Shown: positions 8,440 through 18,848, counted from the first letter of the stretch. The stretch is DNA of 64,000 bases from Aliiroseovarius sp. S1123 (GCF_023015885.1 NZ_JALKBE010000002.1:1-64000), one strand, 5' to 3'. The notes: generated by a model from the sequence alone, not told the origin. Translations and numbers: made by a program.

Positions 8440-9804
8440 ATGAAATACCAAACACAAAAAATTGCCTATTGGTACTTCCTGGCAGCAATGGCGATTTTCG
8501 CCGTTCAGGTGCTGGGTGGCCTTTTGGCTGGTTGGATCTATGTCAGCCCGAACTTCCTGTCCGAGCTGCTACCGTTCAACATCGTTCGCATGCTGCACAC
8601 AAACTCTTTGATCGTGTGGCTGCTTCTAGGGTTCTTTGGCGCGGCGTACTTCCTTGTACCGGAAGAAGCCGAGCGTGAGATCCATTCACCCATGCTGGCG
8701 TACTTGCAGCTGATCATCCTGTTGGTTGGAACGCTGGGCGTGGTTGTGACCTATGTGTTCGACCTGTTCCCCGGCAACTGGTTCCTTGGAAAAGAGGGAC
8801 GCGAGTTTATCGAGCAACCCGTCTGGGTGAAACTTGGCATCGTTGTTGCGGCGCTGATCTTCCTGTTCAACATCTCGATGACAGTTTTGAAAGGTCGTAA
8901 GACAGCGATCACGAACGTGCTGCTTCTGGGCCTTTGGGGGCTGGTGCTGCTGTTCCTGTTTGCCTTCTACAACCCATCGAACCTTGCGCTTGATAAAATG
9001 TTCTGGTGGTACATCGTCCACCTGTGGGTCGAAGGCACTTGGGAGCTGGTTATGGCATCCATTCTTGCCTACCTGCTGTTGAAACTGACCGGCGTGGACC
9101 GTGAGGTCATTGAAAAATGGCTCTATATCATCGTCGCCACCGCGCTATTCTCGGGCATTCTGGGTACGGGCCACCACTATTACTGGATCGGTTTGCCGGG
9201 CTACTGGCAGTGGATCGGGTCAATCTTCTCGTCTCTGGAAGTCATTCCGTTCTTTGCGATGATGAGCTTCAGCTTCGTGATGGTGTGGAAGGGCAAGCGC
9301 GACCACCCGAACAAAGCGGCCTTGCTTTGGGCGCTGGGTGCCGCAACTGTCGCCTTCTTTGGCGCGGGCGTCTGGGGATTCCTGCACACACTGCATGGCG
9401 TGAACTATTATACCCACGGCACGCAGATCACCGCGGCCCACGGTCACCTTGCCTTCTACGGGGCGTATGTGTCGGTGAATCTGGCGATCATCACCTATGC
9501 CATGCCGATCCTGACGGGCCGCGACCCGTATAACCAGGTTCTCAACATGGTCAGTTTCTGGCTGATGACCGGCGGTATGGCGTTCATGACATTCGTCCTG
9601 ACCTTTGCGGGGACCGTTCAGACCCATATGCAACGTGTGCTGGGTGAGAACTTCATGGACATTCAGGAAGGCTTGAACATCTTCTACCTGATGCGCTGGG
9701 GCTCTGGCCTGTGCGTCGTCCTTGGTGCCATCCTGTTCATCTACGCCCAGCTTGCCCCACGTCGCGAAGTGATTGCGCGTGGCGCTGAAAGCGAAGGTGC
9801 CTGA
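8440..9804 (+). CDS. norB: nitric oxide reductase subunit B
   Basis: This 454-aa polytopic member of the haem-copper oxidase superfamily has about 12 transmembrane segments. Haem and FeB ligand histidines sit in MLHTNSLIVWLLLGFFGAAY, HLWVEGTWELVMASILAYLL (which also carries the conserved NorB Glu), GTGHHYYWIG, and AAHGHLAFYGAYVSVNLA. It is the catalytic subunit of cNOR (2 NO to N2O) in the cytoplasmic membrane. Length and the absence of an N-terminal extension identify the cytochrome c-dependent type rather than the quinol qNOR, in agreement with norC 21 nt upstream. Confidence 0.98.
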   Translation: MKYQTQKIAYWYFLAAMAIFAVQVLGGLLAGWIYVSPNFLSELLPFNIVRMLHTNSLIVWLLLGFFGAAYFLVPEEAEREIHSPMLAYLQLIILLVGTLGVVVTYVFDLFPGNWFLGKEGREFIEQPVWVKLGIVVAALIFLFNISMTVLKGRKTAITNVLLLGLWGLVLLFLFAFYNPSNLALDKMFWWYIVHLWVEGTWELVMASILAYLLLKLTGVDREVIEKWLYIIVATALFSGILGTGHHYYWIGLPGYWQWIGSIFSSLEVIPFFAMMSFSFVMVWKGKRDHPNKAALLWALGAATVAFFGAGVWGFLHTLHGVNYYTHGTQITAAHGHLAFYGAYVSVNLAIITYAMPILTGRDPYNQVLNMVSFWLMTGGMAFMTFVLTFAGTVQTHMQRVLGENFMDIQEGLNIFYLMRWGSGLCVVLGAILFIYAQLAPRREVIARGAESEGA

Positions 9805-9805
9805 T

Positions 9806-10612
9806 ATGGCTGCCGTGGAAAAAACGACGGAGGGGGCTGGCGCCCCCTTCTACGCCCCCGTCGCCGACGAATGCGACATCTTCGAAGCCGCCGAACGCCA
9901 TGGGCTGCCGCTGCTTTTGAAAGGTCCGACCGGGTGCGGTAAGACCCGTTTCGTCGCGCATATGGCCGCCCGATTGGGACGCCCACTTTACACGGTCGCG
10001 TGCCACGATGACCTGTCGGCCGCTGACCTGGTCGGTCGTTACCTACTGAAGGGTGGCGAAACCGTCTGGGTGGATGGTCCTCTGACACGTGCTGTGCGCG
10101 AAGGGGCGATTTGTTATCTGGATGAAGTGGTTGAAGCGCGCAAAGACGTGACCGTCGTTTTGCACCCATTGACCGATGATCGTCGCATCCTGCCGCTCGA
10201 CAAAACCGGCGAAGAGATCGAGGCCGCCCCGGGCTTCATGCTCGTCGCATCCTACAATCCGGGATATCAAAACATCCTGAAAACCCTGAAGCCTTCAACC
10301 CGCCAGCGCTTCCTGTCGATCGACTTCGATTTCCCTTCCCGCGACCGTGAAATCGAGATTGTGACGCGCGAAAGCGGGCTGGATGTCAGTCGGGCGACGT
10401 CCCTCGTCCGACTGGCAAACAAACTGCGCGGCCTGAAAGGGCAAGATCTGGAAGAAGGCGTGTCGACCCGTCTTGTGATCTATTGCGCCACGCTGATCGA
10501 AGACGGCATGTCCGTAGACCGCGCCATCCGCACCGCGATGATCGAGCCTTTGTCCGACGATGAAGACGTCAAGCGGGGTCTGATGGACCTTGTCACCGCG
10601 ATCTATGGCTAA
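9806..10612 (+). CDS. norQ: NorQ, MoxR/CbbQ-type AAA+ ATPase for NO reductase activation
   Basis: This 268-aa AAA+ protein has Walker A GPTGCGKT (residues 40-47), Walker B ICYLDE, sensor ASYNPG and the CbbQ C-terminal region with LEEGVSTRLVIYCA. NorQ works with the vWA protein NorD to insert the non-haem iron or otherwise mature NorCB. ATG 9806 begins one base after the norB stop, and a longer in-frame reading from 9773 would overlap norB. It is followed by a 79-nt spacer with a hairpin before norD. Confidence 0.95.
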   Translation: MAAVEKTTEGAGAPFYAPVADECDIFEAAERHGLPLLLKGPTGCGKTRFVAHMAARLGRPLYTVACHDDLSAADLVGRYLLKGGETVWVDGPLTRAVREGAICYLDEVVEARKDVTVVLHPLTDDRRILPLDKTGEEIEAAPGFMLVASYNPGYQNILKTLKPSTRQRFLSIDFDFPSRDREIEIVTRESGLDVSRATSLVRLANKLRGLKGQDLEEGVSTRLVIYCATLIEDGMSVDRAIRTAMIEPLSDDEDVKRGLMDLVTAIYG

Positions 10613-10617
10613 CGCCT

Positions 10618-10649
10618 TGTTGCGACCGGCTAACGGGTCGGTCGCAACA
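10618..10649 (+). other. intergenic hairpin between norQ and norD
   Basis: A perfect 10-bp stem, TGTTGCGACC / GGTCGCAACA with a 12-nt loop, starts 5 nt past the norQ stop. There is no U-run, so it is more likely an mRNA-processing or stability element tuning norCBQ versus norD than a terminator. Confidence 0.6.
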
Positions 10650-10691
10650 CCTATTCAACTCTGGACTCAAGCCTGACACCCGAGGTTCCCC

Positions 10692-12635
10692 ATGTCCGAA
10701 CGTGTTTTCGACCCATTCGAGCCCGAAGAAACTGTTGGCAAAATCTGGCACAAATACGCCAGCGGTCTTGATGCGCGTGGTACGCACGAAGAAACTGCTG
10801 TGTCGCTCGAGGATGTATCGGGGCGTCTGGGGGTCTTTTTCCGAGGGCTTGGCGGGTCTCATGCCGCCGAGATCAAGCCGGCGACGCTGCAAGTCTCGAA
10901 CCACCGTCTGTCCTTCCGACGTGCCTTGGGCACGTGGCGCGACCGCGAAGCACGGCCAAGCTTTGATGGCGAAGCGCTGCGCTTGCCCGAAAAGATTGCC
11001 GAATTCCCCGCGCGGGAAGCCAATGCGGCGCTCTATTTCTGGCTTGTCGCCTCGGTTGCTCATGCGTCCGAACCTGTGATCGACCAAGATCCATTGCGCG
11101 CTGATCTGCGTGCGTTGCAGGCGTCGATCGCCATGACACAGGCAACGTTGATGGACTGCCCCGGCTTGCGCGGGTTCTATGAAACCCTTGTCGGGGCGTG
11201 TCGGGCAACCCGGCCTGATGCGACACTGCCGAAATATGAAGCCGCAATCGAGGCAGCGATTGACCACTTGTTGGGCGGGCCGGAACCCAAGGGCAAACTT
11301 GAAGGTCAGCTTGTCGCCCTGATCCGCACCCCGGATGCGGATTTGGATCATTTGCACGCCCCAAACGGCTATCGTCCGTTTCGTCCCGTGCCAATGTGGC
11401 CCGATCTGCGACCGATGGCGAAACGTGCAGCTGCAGATCGTTTGCCGGAAAGCGAAGAACAAGGGCAGGGACCGGGGGACGAGGCCGAAGGGACCAAACG
11501 CGCCCGTCGCTCGGACAGTGATCTGGCTGAACGGCGCGACAGTCTGATCCTGCACAAGTTCGAGGCGATCTTCAGTTGGGTTGAAAGCCTGAACATGAAC
11601 CGTCGCGTTGAAGATGATGATGAAGACAACGCCCGCCGCGCTGCCGACGATCAGGACGAACTGGCGCTGGGGCAGGTGTCCAAAAAGACCGCCACGCGCT
11701 TGAAGTTCCACCTTGATTTGTCACCCGAAGATGCTGAACGGGAACGACTGGCAGGCAAGTACCTCTATCCCGAATGGGACCACCGGAAGAGGGCCTATAT
11801 CCCCGCTCATGCGCGTGTCTTGGCCAGCGTGGCGGACGAGGCTGAGGCTTTGGAGCATGACCCCGCCACAGAACGCCGCATTCGCGCGGTGAAGCGCCAG
11901 TTCGAAGCCCTGCGCCCCAAACGTGTGATCCTGCCGCGCCAAATGGATGGCGACGAACTTGACCTCGAGGCTGCCATCGCAGCGCAGGTCGAGCTGAAGG
12001 CCACAGGTCGCTCCAGTGACCGCGTGTATCGCGCGGCCCGTGTGATGGAGCGGGATTTGGCGATCTCGGTTCTGATGGACATCTCGCGATCAACAGAAGC
12101 CTCGATCGGTGATCGCAATGTGATTGATGTCGAGCGCGAGGCTCTGACCGCTTTGTCGTGGGGGCTTAATGCGTGTGGGGATGATTTCGCGATCCATGCG
12201 TTTTCATCCCTGAAACGCGACCGCGTGTTTGTGCAGGAATGTAAAGGCTTCGACGAGAAAATGGGTCCGCGGGTCGAGGCGCGGATCGGAGGGCTGACGC
12301 CCGCGTTCTACACGCGGCTTGGGGCTGCAATACGTCACATGACAGCCGAGCTGGATGCGCGCCCCAACACCCGCCGTTTGCTGCTGGTGATCACCGATGG
12401 CAAGCCCAATGATCTTGACCACTACGAAGGACGGCATGGGATCGAAGACAGCCGCATGGCTGTGCGCGAAGCCAGCCGAAAAGGGCATGCGGTGCATGGC
12501 GTTGTGGTGGATCAGAAAGGGCAGGGCTGGGTGCAACGTATCTTTGGCACGGATGGGTTTTCGATCGTGCCAGACCCCACAAAGCTCACGGCCGCCTTGC
12601 CCGAGATTTATCGCCAGATCACGGGTGGCGCATGA
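10692..12635 (+). CDS. norD: NorD, von Willebrand factor A protein for NO reductase activation
   Basis: This 647-aa soluble protein has a C-terminal vWA domain from about residue 455. Its MIDAS motif is DISRS at about 462, with [16 protein letters not shown] downstream. The long N-terminal region is helical and an acidic, low-complexity linker ([17 protein letters not shown]) occurs near residue 310. NorD is the partner of NorQ and is needed for active NO reductase. The start [13 protein letters not shown] follows the 79-nt spacer that contains the hairpin. Its stop overlaps the start of norE (ATGA). Confidence 0.95.
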   Translation: MSERVFDPFEPEETVGKIWHKYASGLDARGTHEETAVSLEDVSGRLGVFFRGLGGSHAAEIKPATLQVSNHRLSFRRALGTWRDREARPSFDGEALRLPEKIAEFPAREANAALYFWLVASVAHASEPVIDQDPLRADLRALQASIAMTQATLMDCPGLRGFYETLVGACRATRPDATLPKYEAAIEAAIDHLLGGPEPKGKLEGQLVALIRTPDADLDHLHAPNGYRPFRPVPMWPDLRPMAKRAAADRLPESEEQGQGPGDEAEGTKRARRSDSDLAERRDSLILHKFEAIFSWVESLNMNRRVEDDDEDNARRAADDQDELALGQVSKKTATRLKFHLDLSPEDAERERLAGKYLYPEWDHRKRAYIPAHARVLASVADEAEALEHDPATERRIRAVKRQFEALRPKRVILPRQMDGDELDLEAAIAAQVELKATGRSSDRVYRAARVMERDLAISVLMDISRSTEASIGDRNVIDVEREALTALSWGLNACGDDFAIHAFSSLKRDRVFVQECKGFDEKMGPRVEARIGGLTPAFYTRLGAAIRHMTAELDARPNTRRLLLVITDGKPNDLDHYEGRHGIEDSRMAVREASRKGHAVHGVVVDQKGQGWVQRIFGTDGFSIVPDPTKLTAALPEIYRQITGGA

Positions 12636-13168
12636 GCGATCAGACGTCTGTTCTGGACGAGCTGCCCGGGGATCTGATGATCTGGGTGCTGATCGTGTCC
12701 GAGCTTTTGGTGTTCGGCGCAGGGCTTTTGGCCTTTCTGGGGATGCGGGCGATGGACCCGGTGGGGTTTGCCGCGGATCAGGCGCATCTCGATCGGGTCG
12801 CAGGGGGCGTAAACACAATCGTTCTGGTGACAAGCGGCTATTGCGCGGCGCGCGCCGTTCAGTCCGCGCTTCACATGCGTGCTTGGCTGTCCGGTGCGAT
12901 GGCGCTTGGCGTCGTTTTCCTGATCGTCAAATGGATCGAATACGCTGAAAAAGCGCGTCATGGGATCGGGATCGAGACCAGCGACTTCTTCACCTTCTAC
13001 TATCTTCTGACCGGGTTTCATGCGCTCCATGTCGTGGCGGGGCTTGTGATCTTTGCACTGCTGATGCGCTGGGGGACACCGCGCAATCTGGAAGCAGGCG
13101 CCGCCTTTTGGCACATGGTTGACTTGGTCTGGGTGCTGCTCTTCCCGATCATCTATCTGGTGCACTGA
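12632..13168 (+). CDS. norE: NorE, cytochrome c oxidase subunit III-like protein
   Basis: This 178-aa protein has five predicted membrane helices and subunit-III-like sequence ([45 protein letters not shown]). Such short CoxIII-like proteins in nor clusters are NorE. It is dispensable in some species but improves NO-dependent growth in others, and its exact role is unsettled. The gene is translationally coupled to norD by a 4-nt overlap and to norF by a 1-nt overlap. Confidence 0.93.
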   Translation: MSDQTSVLDELPGDLMIWVLIVSELLVFGAGLLAFLGMRAMDPVGFAADQAHLDRVAGGVNTIVLVTSGYCAARAVQSALHMRAWLSGAMALGVVFLIVKWIEYAEKARHGIGIETSDFFTFYYLLTGFHALHVVAGLVIFALLMRWGTPRNLEAGAAFWHMVDLVWVLLFPIIYLVH

Positions 13169-13431
13169 TGACGACACATATCCTGACGCGCGCCGCAATT
13201 CTTCTGGTTAGCCTAAGTCTGGCCACGACCGTTTTCGCGGGCGTGTTGCCCGAAGCTGGCTCCGGTTTTGTTCTAACCGTCCTTGCGCTGTCGGGTCTGA
13301 AAGCCCGCGTGATCCTGTCGGATTATCTGGGCCTGCGTGCGGCGCCCAGTTTTCGCGGCGGGTTCACGGCGTTCCTGATCGGTTTTTTGGGGTTGGCGGC
13401 GCTGATCTATGCGGTGCCGATGGCGATGTAG
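13168..13431 (+). CDS. norF: NorF-like small membrane protein (cytochrome oxidase subunit IV-like)
   Basis: An 87-aa protein with about three hydrophobic segments contains LSGLKARVILSDYLGLRAAP, resembling the LKARLVxxxYMELR region of subunit IV-type proteins. Position directly after norE (start codon overlapping its stop) and size fit NorF of norCBQDEF clusters. Its role in denitrification is accessory and not well defined. Confidence 0.85.
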   Translation: MTTHILTRAAILLVSLSLATTVFAGVLPEAGSGFVLTVLALSGLKARVILSDYLGLRAAPSFRGGFTAFLIGFLGLAALIYAVPMAM

Positions 13432-13436
13432 TGTGC

Positions 13437-13450
13437 TTGACGATGATCAA
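13437..13450. promoter_or_regulatory. second Nnr/Dnr-type box, upstream of the small membrane proteins
   Basis: TTGACGATGATCAA has TTGAC and ATCAA half-sites separated by 4 nt. It starts 6 nt past the norF stop and is centred 60 nt before the ATG at 13504. Placement at -41.5 predicts a transcript start near 13485, just before the AGGAG ribosome binding site. Confidence 0.75.
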
Positions 13451-13503
13451 GTCATGCTTGGATTTAACTTGTTACTCTTGAGGCTGAATTTGACAGGAGT
13501 CAC

Positions 13504-13707
13504 ATGATGAACGCTCTGAAATTGGCCGTTTGGGTCATGGTCGTGGCCACGCCGGTGATGGCGCACCACGACAAAACTCCGCTGCGCGAGGCTGTTGTCG
13601 ATGGGCATTCCCATGATGTCGGAGGCGCGACCTTTTGGCTGGCAGGTGCTGCGATCGCCATGATCATTGCGCTTATCGCCGTGCAGAAGTCGGTTTTTCG
13701 AAAGTGA
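13504..13707 (+). CDS. small His-rich membrane protein in the nor-nos island, function unknown
   Basis: The 67-aa product has a cleavable-looking signal peptide ending at VMA-HHDKT and a short periplasmic segment with four histidines (HHDK and GHSHD). A single C-terminal transmembrane helix (about residues 44-62) follows, then a basic end (KSVFRK). AGGAG sits 5 nt before the start. The His-rich exposed loop suggests metal binding, copper or iron, but nothing in the sequence proves it. It has its own Dnr-type box upstream and overlaps the next gene (GTGA). I do not recognise the family with confidence. Confidence 0.75.
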   Translation: MMNALKLAVWVMVVATPVMAHHDKTPLREAVVDGHSHDVGGATFWLAGAAIAMIIALIAVQKSVFRK

Positions 13708-13955
13708 CGGATGATTTGCCTGACAGATCGGGTCGTTGGCCGGTTTGGCTGCTGGCCGTTGTGCTTTACCCGCTTGCAGCAGGCGCGGCTGCCGTAAATC
13801 TGTTTTTCTTTACCCTAATGACCCAGGCGATCGGGCTTAGCGTGCTGACACCGGTGCAGTCCATCTTTGGGGGCGTTGTCCTCGGTGTGCCTTTTGCTTG
13901 GGTTGCCGGGAAATGGATGCGCGGATTGATCGACAAGGCAGAAGACGAAGTCTGA
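13704..13955 (+). CDS. small two-helix membrane protein in the nor-nos island (possibly NnrT-like)
   Basis: A GTG start at 13704 overlaps the preceding stop by 4 nt and gives 83 aa. After the short hydrophilic N-terminus VTDDLPDRSGRWP there are two hydrophobic segments, WLLAVVLYPLAAGAAAVNLF (about residues 14-37) and TPVQSIFGGVVLGVPFAWVA (about 50-70), and an acidic tail. A longer reading from 13635 would overlap its neighbour heavily and is unlikely. It resembles the small membrane proteins sometimes labelled NnrT in Rhodobacteraceae, but that is recollection and not tested. Co-transcription with the His-rich protein is near certain. Confidence 0.7.
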   Translation: MTDDLPDRSGRWPVWLLAVVLYPLAAGAAAVNLFFFTLMTQAIGLSVLTPVQSIFGGVVLGVPFAWVAGKWMRGLIDKAEDEV

Positions 13956-14172
13956 CGGGCAAGTGGCGATGTTTCGCGCCTGCCGTAGTGATGGTTTTCG
14001 AGATTGCCAATCCTGTTGTCGCCCCATGTAGGGATCTGGTCAATCGGTCGGAAATAATGGTTACTTCTCAAGACACTCGTGGAGACGACCGGGCTCGTTA
14101 TCCGATGTTCTTGGCGCTTCCAGACTTGGCTGACAACCTCATCGCTCGATAGTGATCTTTAGGACGATGCGG

Positions 14173-14186
14173 TTGACTTTCGTCAA
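14173..14186. promoter_or_regulatory. third Nnr/Dnr-type box, upstream of the nos operon
   Basis: TTGACTTTCGTCAA has perfect 5-bp arms TTGAC / GTCAA with a 4-nt spacer, in the 287-nt gap (13956-14242) before the nos unit. It is centred about 63 nt before the first ATG. Nothing else recognisable was seen in that gap. Confidence 0.88.
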
Positions 14187-14242
14187 GGAGATGCCCCCGG
14201 ACTCACCTCATTGTCTCATGGAACCATCAACAGGGGCCATGG

Positions 14243-14734
14243 ATGTATTTCCGCAGGCATAGGATTGAACTGAACATGTCAGGCAACCAGAAAGGTCGCC
14301 TGTCTGTTCGTGCATTCCTTTCGCTATTGGGCATGCTGGCACTGGTGATGCAGCCTTTCACTGCGTCTATTGGACATGCCAGCAATATGACGTGGATCGA
14401 GATCTGCGCCGACGGGGAAGGGGCCTATGTTCAAGTTGATCTGAGCAGCGGCGAATCCGAGCCTGTGAATGACCACAAATGCTGTGAAGATTGCACCAAC
14501 TGCGCAACTTGCGCCTCTTCGATGACAGGGCTGTCTCACGGGCAAGCTGGTTGCAGTTTTGACCGGTCCGGTTTGGCCCAGACATCTGTCTTGCGCGCCC
14601 AAACCTCTGGTCTGGATCACGCACGCGGGTGGCCGGAAACCCGTGGACCCCCAGCCGTGAACTCAGAAAAAACGTACTGCGCCGTGCGCGGCGCATTCAC
14701 AGCAATCCCCCATCTAAAAGGAGGTGCGCTGTGA
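14243..14734 (+). CDS. Cys-rich secreted protein preceding nosR (DUF2946-like)
   Basis: The product has a basic N-terminus, a signal-peptide-like hydrophobic stretch (AFLSLLGMLALVMQPFTASI), then TWIEICADG and a cysteine cluster HKCCEDCTNCATCASS. The C-terminal third looks unstructured. The ICxxG plus CxxC layout recalls DUF2946 proteins, often near copper or nitrous-oxide genes. Cysteine pairs could bind copper destined for NosZ, but this is inference. ATG 14243 has AGGGG 6 nt upstream. ATG 14276 (MSGNQKGRLSVR) is an alternative giving a more ordinary signal peptide. It overlaps the nosR start by 4 nt (GTGA), so the two are translationally coupled. Confidence 0.75.
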   Translation: MYFRRHRIELNMSGNQKGRLSVRAFLSLLGMLALVMQPFTASIGHASNMTWIEICADGEGAYVQVDLSSGESEPVNDHKCCEDCTNCATCASSMTGLSHGQAGCSFDRSGLAQTSVLRAQTSGLDHARGWPETRGPPAVNSEKTYCAVRGAFTAIPHLKGGAL

Positions 14735-16935
14735 GTATCAAGCGCGCAATCAATTCTTGGCTCTGTGCCCTTGTCCTGATCCTGTCCGGGGTCATGACCG
14801 ATACGGCAAAGGCGGACAGCCTTGCCAATTTCCTGCCAGACCTGACGCCTGCTGATTTGGCACCCGGCGCTGACGCGTTCGGTCCGATCCGCGAAGATGT
14901 GCCAGTCGCCCCGATCCTGCAAGGCGGCGAGGTGATCGCCTACGCCTTCCTAACCTCAGATTTTGTGGGTACGACGGGGTATTCAGGCAAACCTATTCAA
15001 GTCGTTGCCGCTATTGATCTAGATGCGGTGTTGGCCGGTGTTAAACTTGTCAAACACTCGGAACCCATTGTTCTGATTGGAATTCCAAACTCAAAAATGG
15101 TCAAGTTGACCGAAGGCTACAAGGGTCTGGACCTGAAAGCCGAGGCCGCTTCGGGCGGCGACGCCCATGACCTTGATATTATCTCGGGTGCGACGGTCAC
15201 CATCATGGTGATTGACGACAGCCTTGTACGCGGCGGCATCAAAGTGGCGCGTGCATTGGGGCTGGGCGGCCTTTCCCCCGCGACACCCGATGGGCCGCGG
15301 CGCGAGATTGATATGGCCAAGACCGAGCTGTCTGACTGGACCACCCTGTCTGGCGACGGATCAGTACGCCGCCTGACCCTGGATATCGGCCAGATCAACG
15401 CGGCCTTTGAAGCCACTGGTGATCCCAAAGCCATTGCCCGCCCTGAACGCGGCGCCCCCGAGGACACGTTCATCGACATGCATCTAGCGGTCGTGTCCGT
15501 GCCCTCCATCGGACGGACGCTGCTGGGGGATGCGGAATACGCAAACCTTACCGAGTGGCTGGACGAGGGTGAGCACGCGCTTCTGATGCTGGGACGCGGG
15601 GCCTATAGCTTCAAAGGATCTGGCTATGTCCGCGGGGGGATTTTTGACCGGATCCAGATGATCCAGGGCGATAATTCGGTCCGCTTCTTCGACAAGCAGC
15701 AGCGTCGTCTTGGCGCGCTGGCAACGGATGACAGCCCCAGTTTCACCGAACTGGATATCTTCAAAATCCCCGCAGACGCCGAGTTTGACCCGGCCGAGCC
15801 GTTCCGTGTTCAACTTCTGGCGCAACGCTCGATCGGGGCGCTTGAGCGGACCTTCCTGACCTTTGATCTGGGCTACAAACTGCCCGAGCGCTTCCTGTTG
15901 CCGGCCGTTGCCGCTGCACCCATTGTGGATGACGCGGAAGCCGAAGCCGCTGCCAAATCCGCACTGTGGAAACGCATCTGGAAAGACAAAACGGTCGAGA
16001 TCGGCATCCTTGGCGCGATGCTTCTGGTGCTGACAGGCGCATTCTTTTTTCAGTTCCACGCGACCCGCAATGCGCGCGCCTTCTATTGGTTCCGAATTGG
16101 GTATCTCACCTTCACGCTGGTCTTCCTTGGCTGGTATGCGAACGCGCAACTGTCCATCGTGAACCTGATGGCACTGACCGGTAGCCTGCGGTCTGGCTTT
16201 ACATGGGATGCCTTCCTGATGGACCCGCTGGTCTTCATCCAGTGGTTCGCCGTGGCTGCTGCGCTGATCTTCTGGGGCCGCGGTGCCTATTGTGGTTGGC
16301 TGTGCCCCTTCGGTGCGCTGCAAGAGCTGCTGAACAAAGCCGCACAAGCACTGAAGATCCCGCAATGGACTCTGCCGTGGGGCCTGCACGAGCGTCTGTG
16401 GCCGATCAAATACATGATCTTCTTTGGGCTCTTTGGTCTGTCCATGGTCTCGATCCCCTTGGCCGAAACCTATGCCGAGGTAGAGCCCTTCAAGACCGCG
16501 ATCATCCTGAAGTTCGTGCGCGAGTGGCCCTTCGTGGTCTTTGCCGTCCTGCTTCTGATCGCTGGCTTGTTCGTCGAGCGCTTCTATTGCCGCTATCTTT
16601 GCCCGCTGGGCGGAGCGCTGGCAATTCCCGCCCGCATCCGCATGTTTGACTGGCTGAAACGCTATCACGACTGCGGCCATCCCTGTCAGATCTGTCGCAA
16701 TGAATGCCCCGTTCAGGCCATCCACCCGACAGGCGAAATTAATCCCAACGAGTGTGTCGACTGCCTGCATTGCCAGGTTCTGTATCAGTCGACCGATAAA
16801 TGTCCGGTTGTCATCCGCACGCTGAAGCGGCGGGCCAAGACCGGCGTGGCGGATCTGAATATTCCGTCAAAGAAACCACCGGCGAACCATCCGAACGCCA
16901 AAAGAACGTCAGCTCCTAAGGAGGACTTAAAATGA
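14731..16935 (+). CDS. nosR: NosR, membrane flavoprotein/iron-sulfur protein for N2O respiration
   Basis: The 734-aa protein has a signal peptide and a periplasmic FMN-binding domain with covalent-flavin motif SGATVT near residue 151. About six membrane helices follow (residues ~425-640) with the CxxxCP motifs CGWLCPFG and CRYLCPLG. Two cytoplasmic 4Fe-4S motifs then come, CQICRNECP and [18 protein letters not shown]. NosR supplies electrons to, or keeps active, nitrous oxide reductase. GTG 14731 is preceded by the very strong AAAGGAGGTG and is preferred to a longer reading from 14629. The stop overlaps nosZ. Confidence 0.97.
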   Translation: MSIKRAINSWLCALVLILSGVMTDTAKADSLANFLPDLTPADLAPGADAFGPIREDVPVAPILQGGEVIAYAFLTSDFVGTTGYSGKPIQVVAAIDLDAVLAGVKLVKHSEPIVLIGIPNSKMVKLTEGYKGLDLKAEAASGGDAHDLDIISGATVTIMVIDDSLVRGGIKVARALGLGGLSPATPDGPRREIDMAKTELSDWTTLSGDGSVRRLTLDIGQINAAFEATGDPKAIARPERGAPEDTFIDMHLAVVSVPSIGRTLLGDAEYANLTEWLDEGEHALLMLGRGAYSFKGSGYVRGGIFDRIQMIQGDNSVRFFDKQQRRLGALATDDSPSFTELDIFKIPADAEFDPAEPFRVQLLAQRSIGALERTFLTFDLGYKLPERFLLPAVAAAPIVDDAEAEAAAKSALWKRIWKDKTVEIGILGAMLLVLTGAFFFQFHATRNARAFYWFRIGYLTFTLVFLGWYANAQLSIVNLMALTGSLRSGFTWDAFLMDPLVFIQWFAVAAALIFWGRGAYCGWLCPFGALQELLNKAAQALKIPQWTLPWGLHERLWPIKYMIFFGLFGLSMVSIPLAETYAEVEPFKTAIILKFVREWPFVVFAVLLLIAGLFVERFYCRYLCPLGGALAIPARIRMFDWLKRYHDCGHPCQICRNECPVQAIHPTGEINPNECVDCLHCQVLYQSTDKCPVVIRTLKRRAKTGVADLNIPSKKPPANHPNAKRTSAPKEDLK

Positions 16936-18845
16936 CTGACACGAACGACAAACTCTCCATGACCCGCCGCGGCATGCTGGGGGCCACCGCCACGGGCGCG
17001 GTCTTCGCAGGGACCGGACTGGGCGCAACCCTGATGACCGCGAAAGAGGCAAGCGCCGCAGCGAATGCCAGCTTGGCACCCGGCGAGTTGGACGAATACT
17101 ACGGCTTCTGGTCTTCGGGCCAAACCGGCGAACTGCGCGTGCTGGGCGTGCCGTCGATGCGTGAACTTATGCGCGTGCCCGTGTTCAACCGCTGCTCGGC
17201 CACTGGCTGGGGACAGACCAATGAATCGCTGAAGGTTCTAACCGAAGGCCTGCTGCCGGAAACCAAGCAGTTCCTGGCATCGAATGGCAAGGTCACGTAT
17301 GACAACGGCGACCTGCACCACCCGCACATGTCCTTCACCGATGGCACCTATGACGGCCGCTATCTGTTCATGAACGACAAGGCCAACACCCGCGTGGCCC
17401 GTGTGCGTTGCGACGTGATGAAATGCGACAAGATCATCGAGATCCCGAACGCACATGACATCCATGGCCTGCGCCCGCAAAAATTCCCGCGCACCGGTTA
17501 CGTTTTCGCCAATGGCGAGCACGAAGCACCGTTGGTCAACGACGGCAAGATCCTCGACAAGCCCGAGGAATACGTCAACATCTTCACCGCCATCGACGGT
17601 GACACGATGGAGATCGCATGGCAGGTGATCGTGTCGGGTAACCTCGATAACACCGACTGTGACTATCAGGGCAAATACGCCTTCTCGACCTCGTACAACT
17701 CGGAAATGGGGATGACCCTGCCCGAGATGACCGAGAACGAACTGGACCACGTGGTCGTGTTCAACATCAAAGAGATCGAAGCAGGCATCGCCGCAGGTGA
17801 TTATCAGGAACTGAAAGGTGTGAAAGTGATTGATGGCCGTAAAGGTCAAAACAAGAACTACACACGCTACATCCCGATCCCGAACTCGCCCCACGGCGTG
17901 AACGCGGCGCCTGACAAGAAGCACATCATGATCAACGGCAAGCTGTCGCCGACCGTTTCGGTGATTGATGTCGAGAAAGTCGACGCGGTATTTGCCGGTG
18001 CCGACGAACGCAGCTGCGTTGTGGCCGAGCCTGAACTGGGCCTTGGGCCGCTACACACCGCCTTTGACGGTCGCGGCAACGCCTACACCACGCTGTTCCT
18101 GGACAGCCAGGTGGTGAAGTGGAACATCGAAGACGCGATCAAAGCCTATGCAGGTGAAGACGTTGATCCGATCCGCGACAAGGTGGACGTGCACTATCAG
18201 CCGGGCCACAACTCGACCTCGATGGGTGAAACCGCTGAAGCTGATGGCAAGTGGCTGATTTCGATGAACAAGTTCTCGAAAGACCGCTTCCTAAACGTGG
18301 GTCCGTTGAAGCCGGAAAACGAGCAGTTGATCGACATTTCGGGCGACAAGATGAAGGTGGTCCATGATGGCCCGACCTTCGCCGAGCCGCACGATTCGAT
18401 CCTTGTTCACCGCTCGAAAGTGAACCCGGTCAATGTCTGGGATCGCAACGACCCGATGTGGGAAGACGCCCGCAAACAGGCCGAAGCCGATGGCGTCAAC
18501 CTGGAAGACGGCCATGATGAAGTGATCCGTGACAAGGACGATCCGACCAAGGTACGTGTCTACATGTACTCAGTCGCTCCGACCTTCAGCCTCGAGAAGT
18601 TCACGGTCAAACAGGGTGACGAGGTGACGATCTATGTGACCAACCTGGATGACGTGGATGACGTGACCCACGGGCTGTGCATGGCCAACTTCGGCGTCGC
18701 CATGGAAGTCGCACCGCAGGCAACTGCGTCGGTGACCTTCGTTGCTGACCGTCCTGGTGTACACTGGTTCTATTGCCAGTGGTTCTGCCACGCGCTTCAC
18801 ATGGAGATGCGCGGCCGGATGTTCGTTGAACCGAAGGATGCGTAA
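16932..18845 (+). CDS. nosZ: nitrous-oxide reductase (clade I, Tat-exported)
   Basis: This is a 637-aa copper enzyme. The N-terminus carries a twin-arginine signal ([18 protein letters not shown]) typical of clade I NosZ. A seven-bladed propeller with the CuZ histidines follows (for example [46 protein letters not shown]). The C-terminal cupredoxin domain has the CuA motif [14 protein letters not shown]. In the periplasm it reduces N2O to N2. The ATG overlaps the nosR stop, with AAGGAGGA 7 nt upstream. The protein appears complete with all metal-site motifs present. Confidence 0.99.
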   Translation: MTDTNDKLSMTRRGMLGATATGAVFAGTGLGATLMTAKEASAAANASLAPGELDEYYGFWSSGQTGELRVLGVPSMRELMRVPVFNRCSATGWGQTNESLKVLTEGLLPETKQFLASNGKVTYDNGDLHHPHMSFTDGTYDGRYLFMNDKANTRVARVRCDVMKCDKIIEIPNAHDIHGLRPQKFPRTGYVFANGEHEAPLVNDGKILDKPEEYVNIFTAIDGDTMEIAWQVIVSGNLDNTDCDYQGKYAFSTSYNSEMGMTLPEMTENELDHVVVFNIKEIEAGIAAGDYQELKGVKVIDGRKGQNKNYTRYIPIPNSPHGVNAAPDKKHIMINGKLSPTVSVIDVEKVDAVFAGADERSCVVAEPELGLGPLHTAFDGRGNAYTTLFLDSQVVKWNIEDAIKAYAGEDVDPIRDKVDVHYQPGHNSTSMGETAEADGKWLISMNKFSKDRFLNVGPLKPENEQLIDISGDKMKVVHDGPTFAEPHDSILVHRSKVNPVNVWDRNDPMWEDARKQAEADGVNLEDGHDEVIRDKDDPTKVRVYMYSVAPTFSLEKFTVKQGDEVTIYVTNLDDVDDVTHGLCMANFGVAMEVAPQATASVTFVADRPGVHWFYCQWFCHALHMEMRGRMFVEPKDA

Positions 18846-18848
18846 CTG

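Noticed and set aside
13898-14152. An 84-codon plus-strand frame before the nos unit
   Set aside because: It starts inside the preceding small gene, has no ribosome binding site and encodes no plausible domain.
15484-16770. A 428-codon minus-strand frame opposite nosR
   Set aside because: It is the mirror of the conserved nosR Fe-S and membrane segments; composition is typical of antisense frames.
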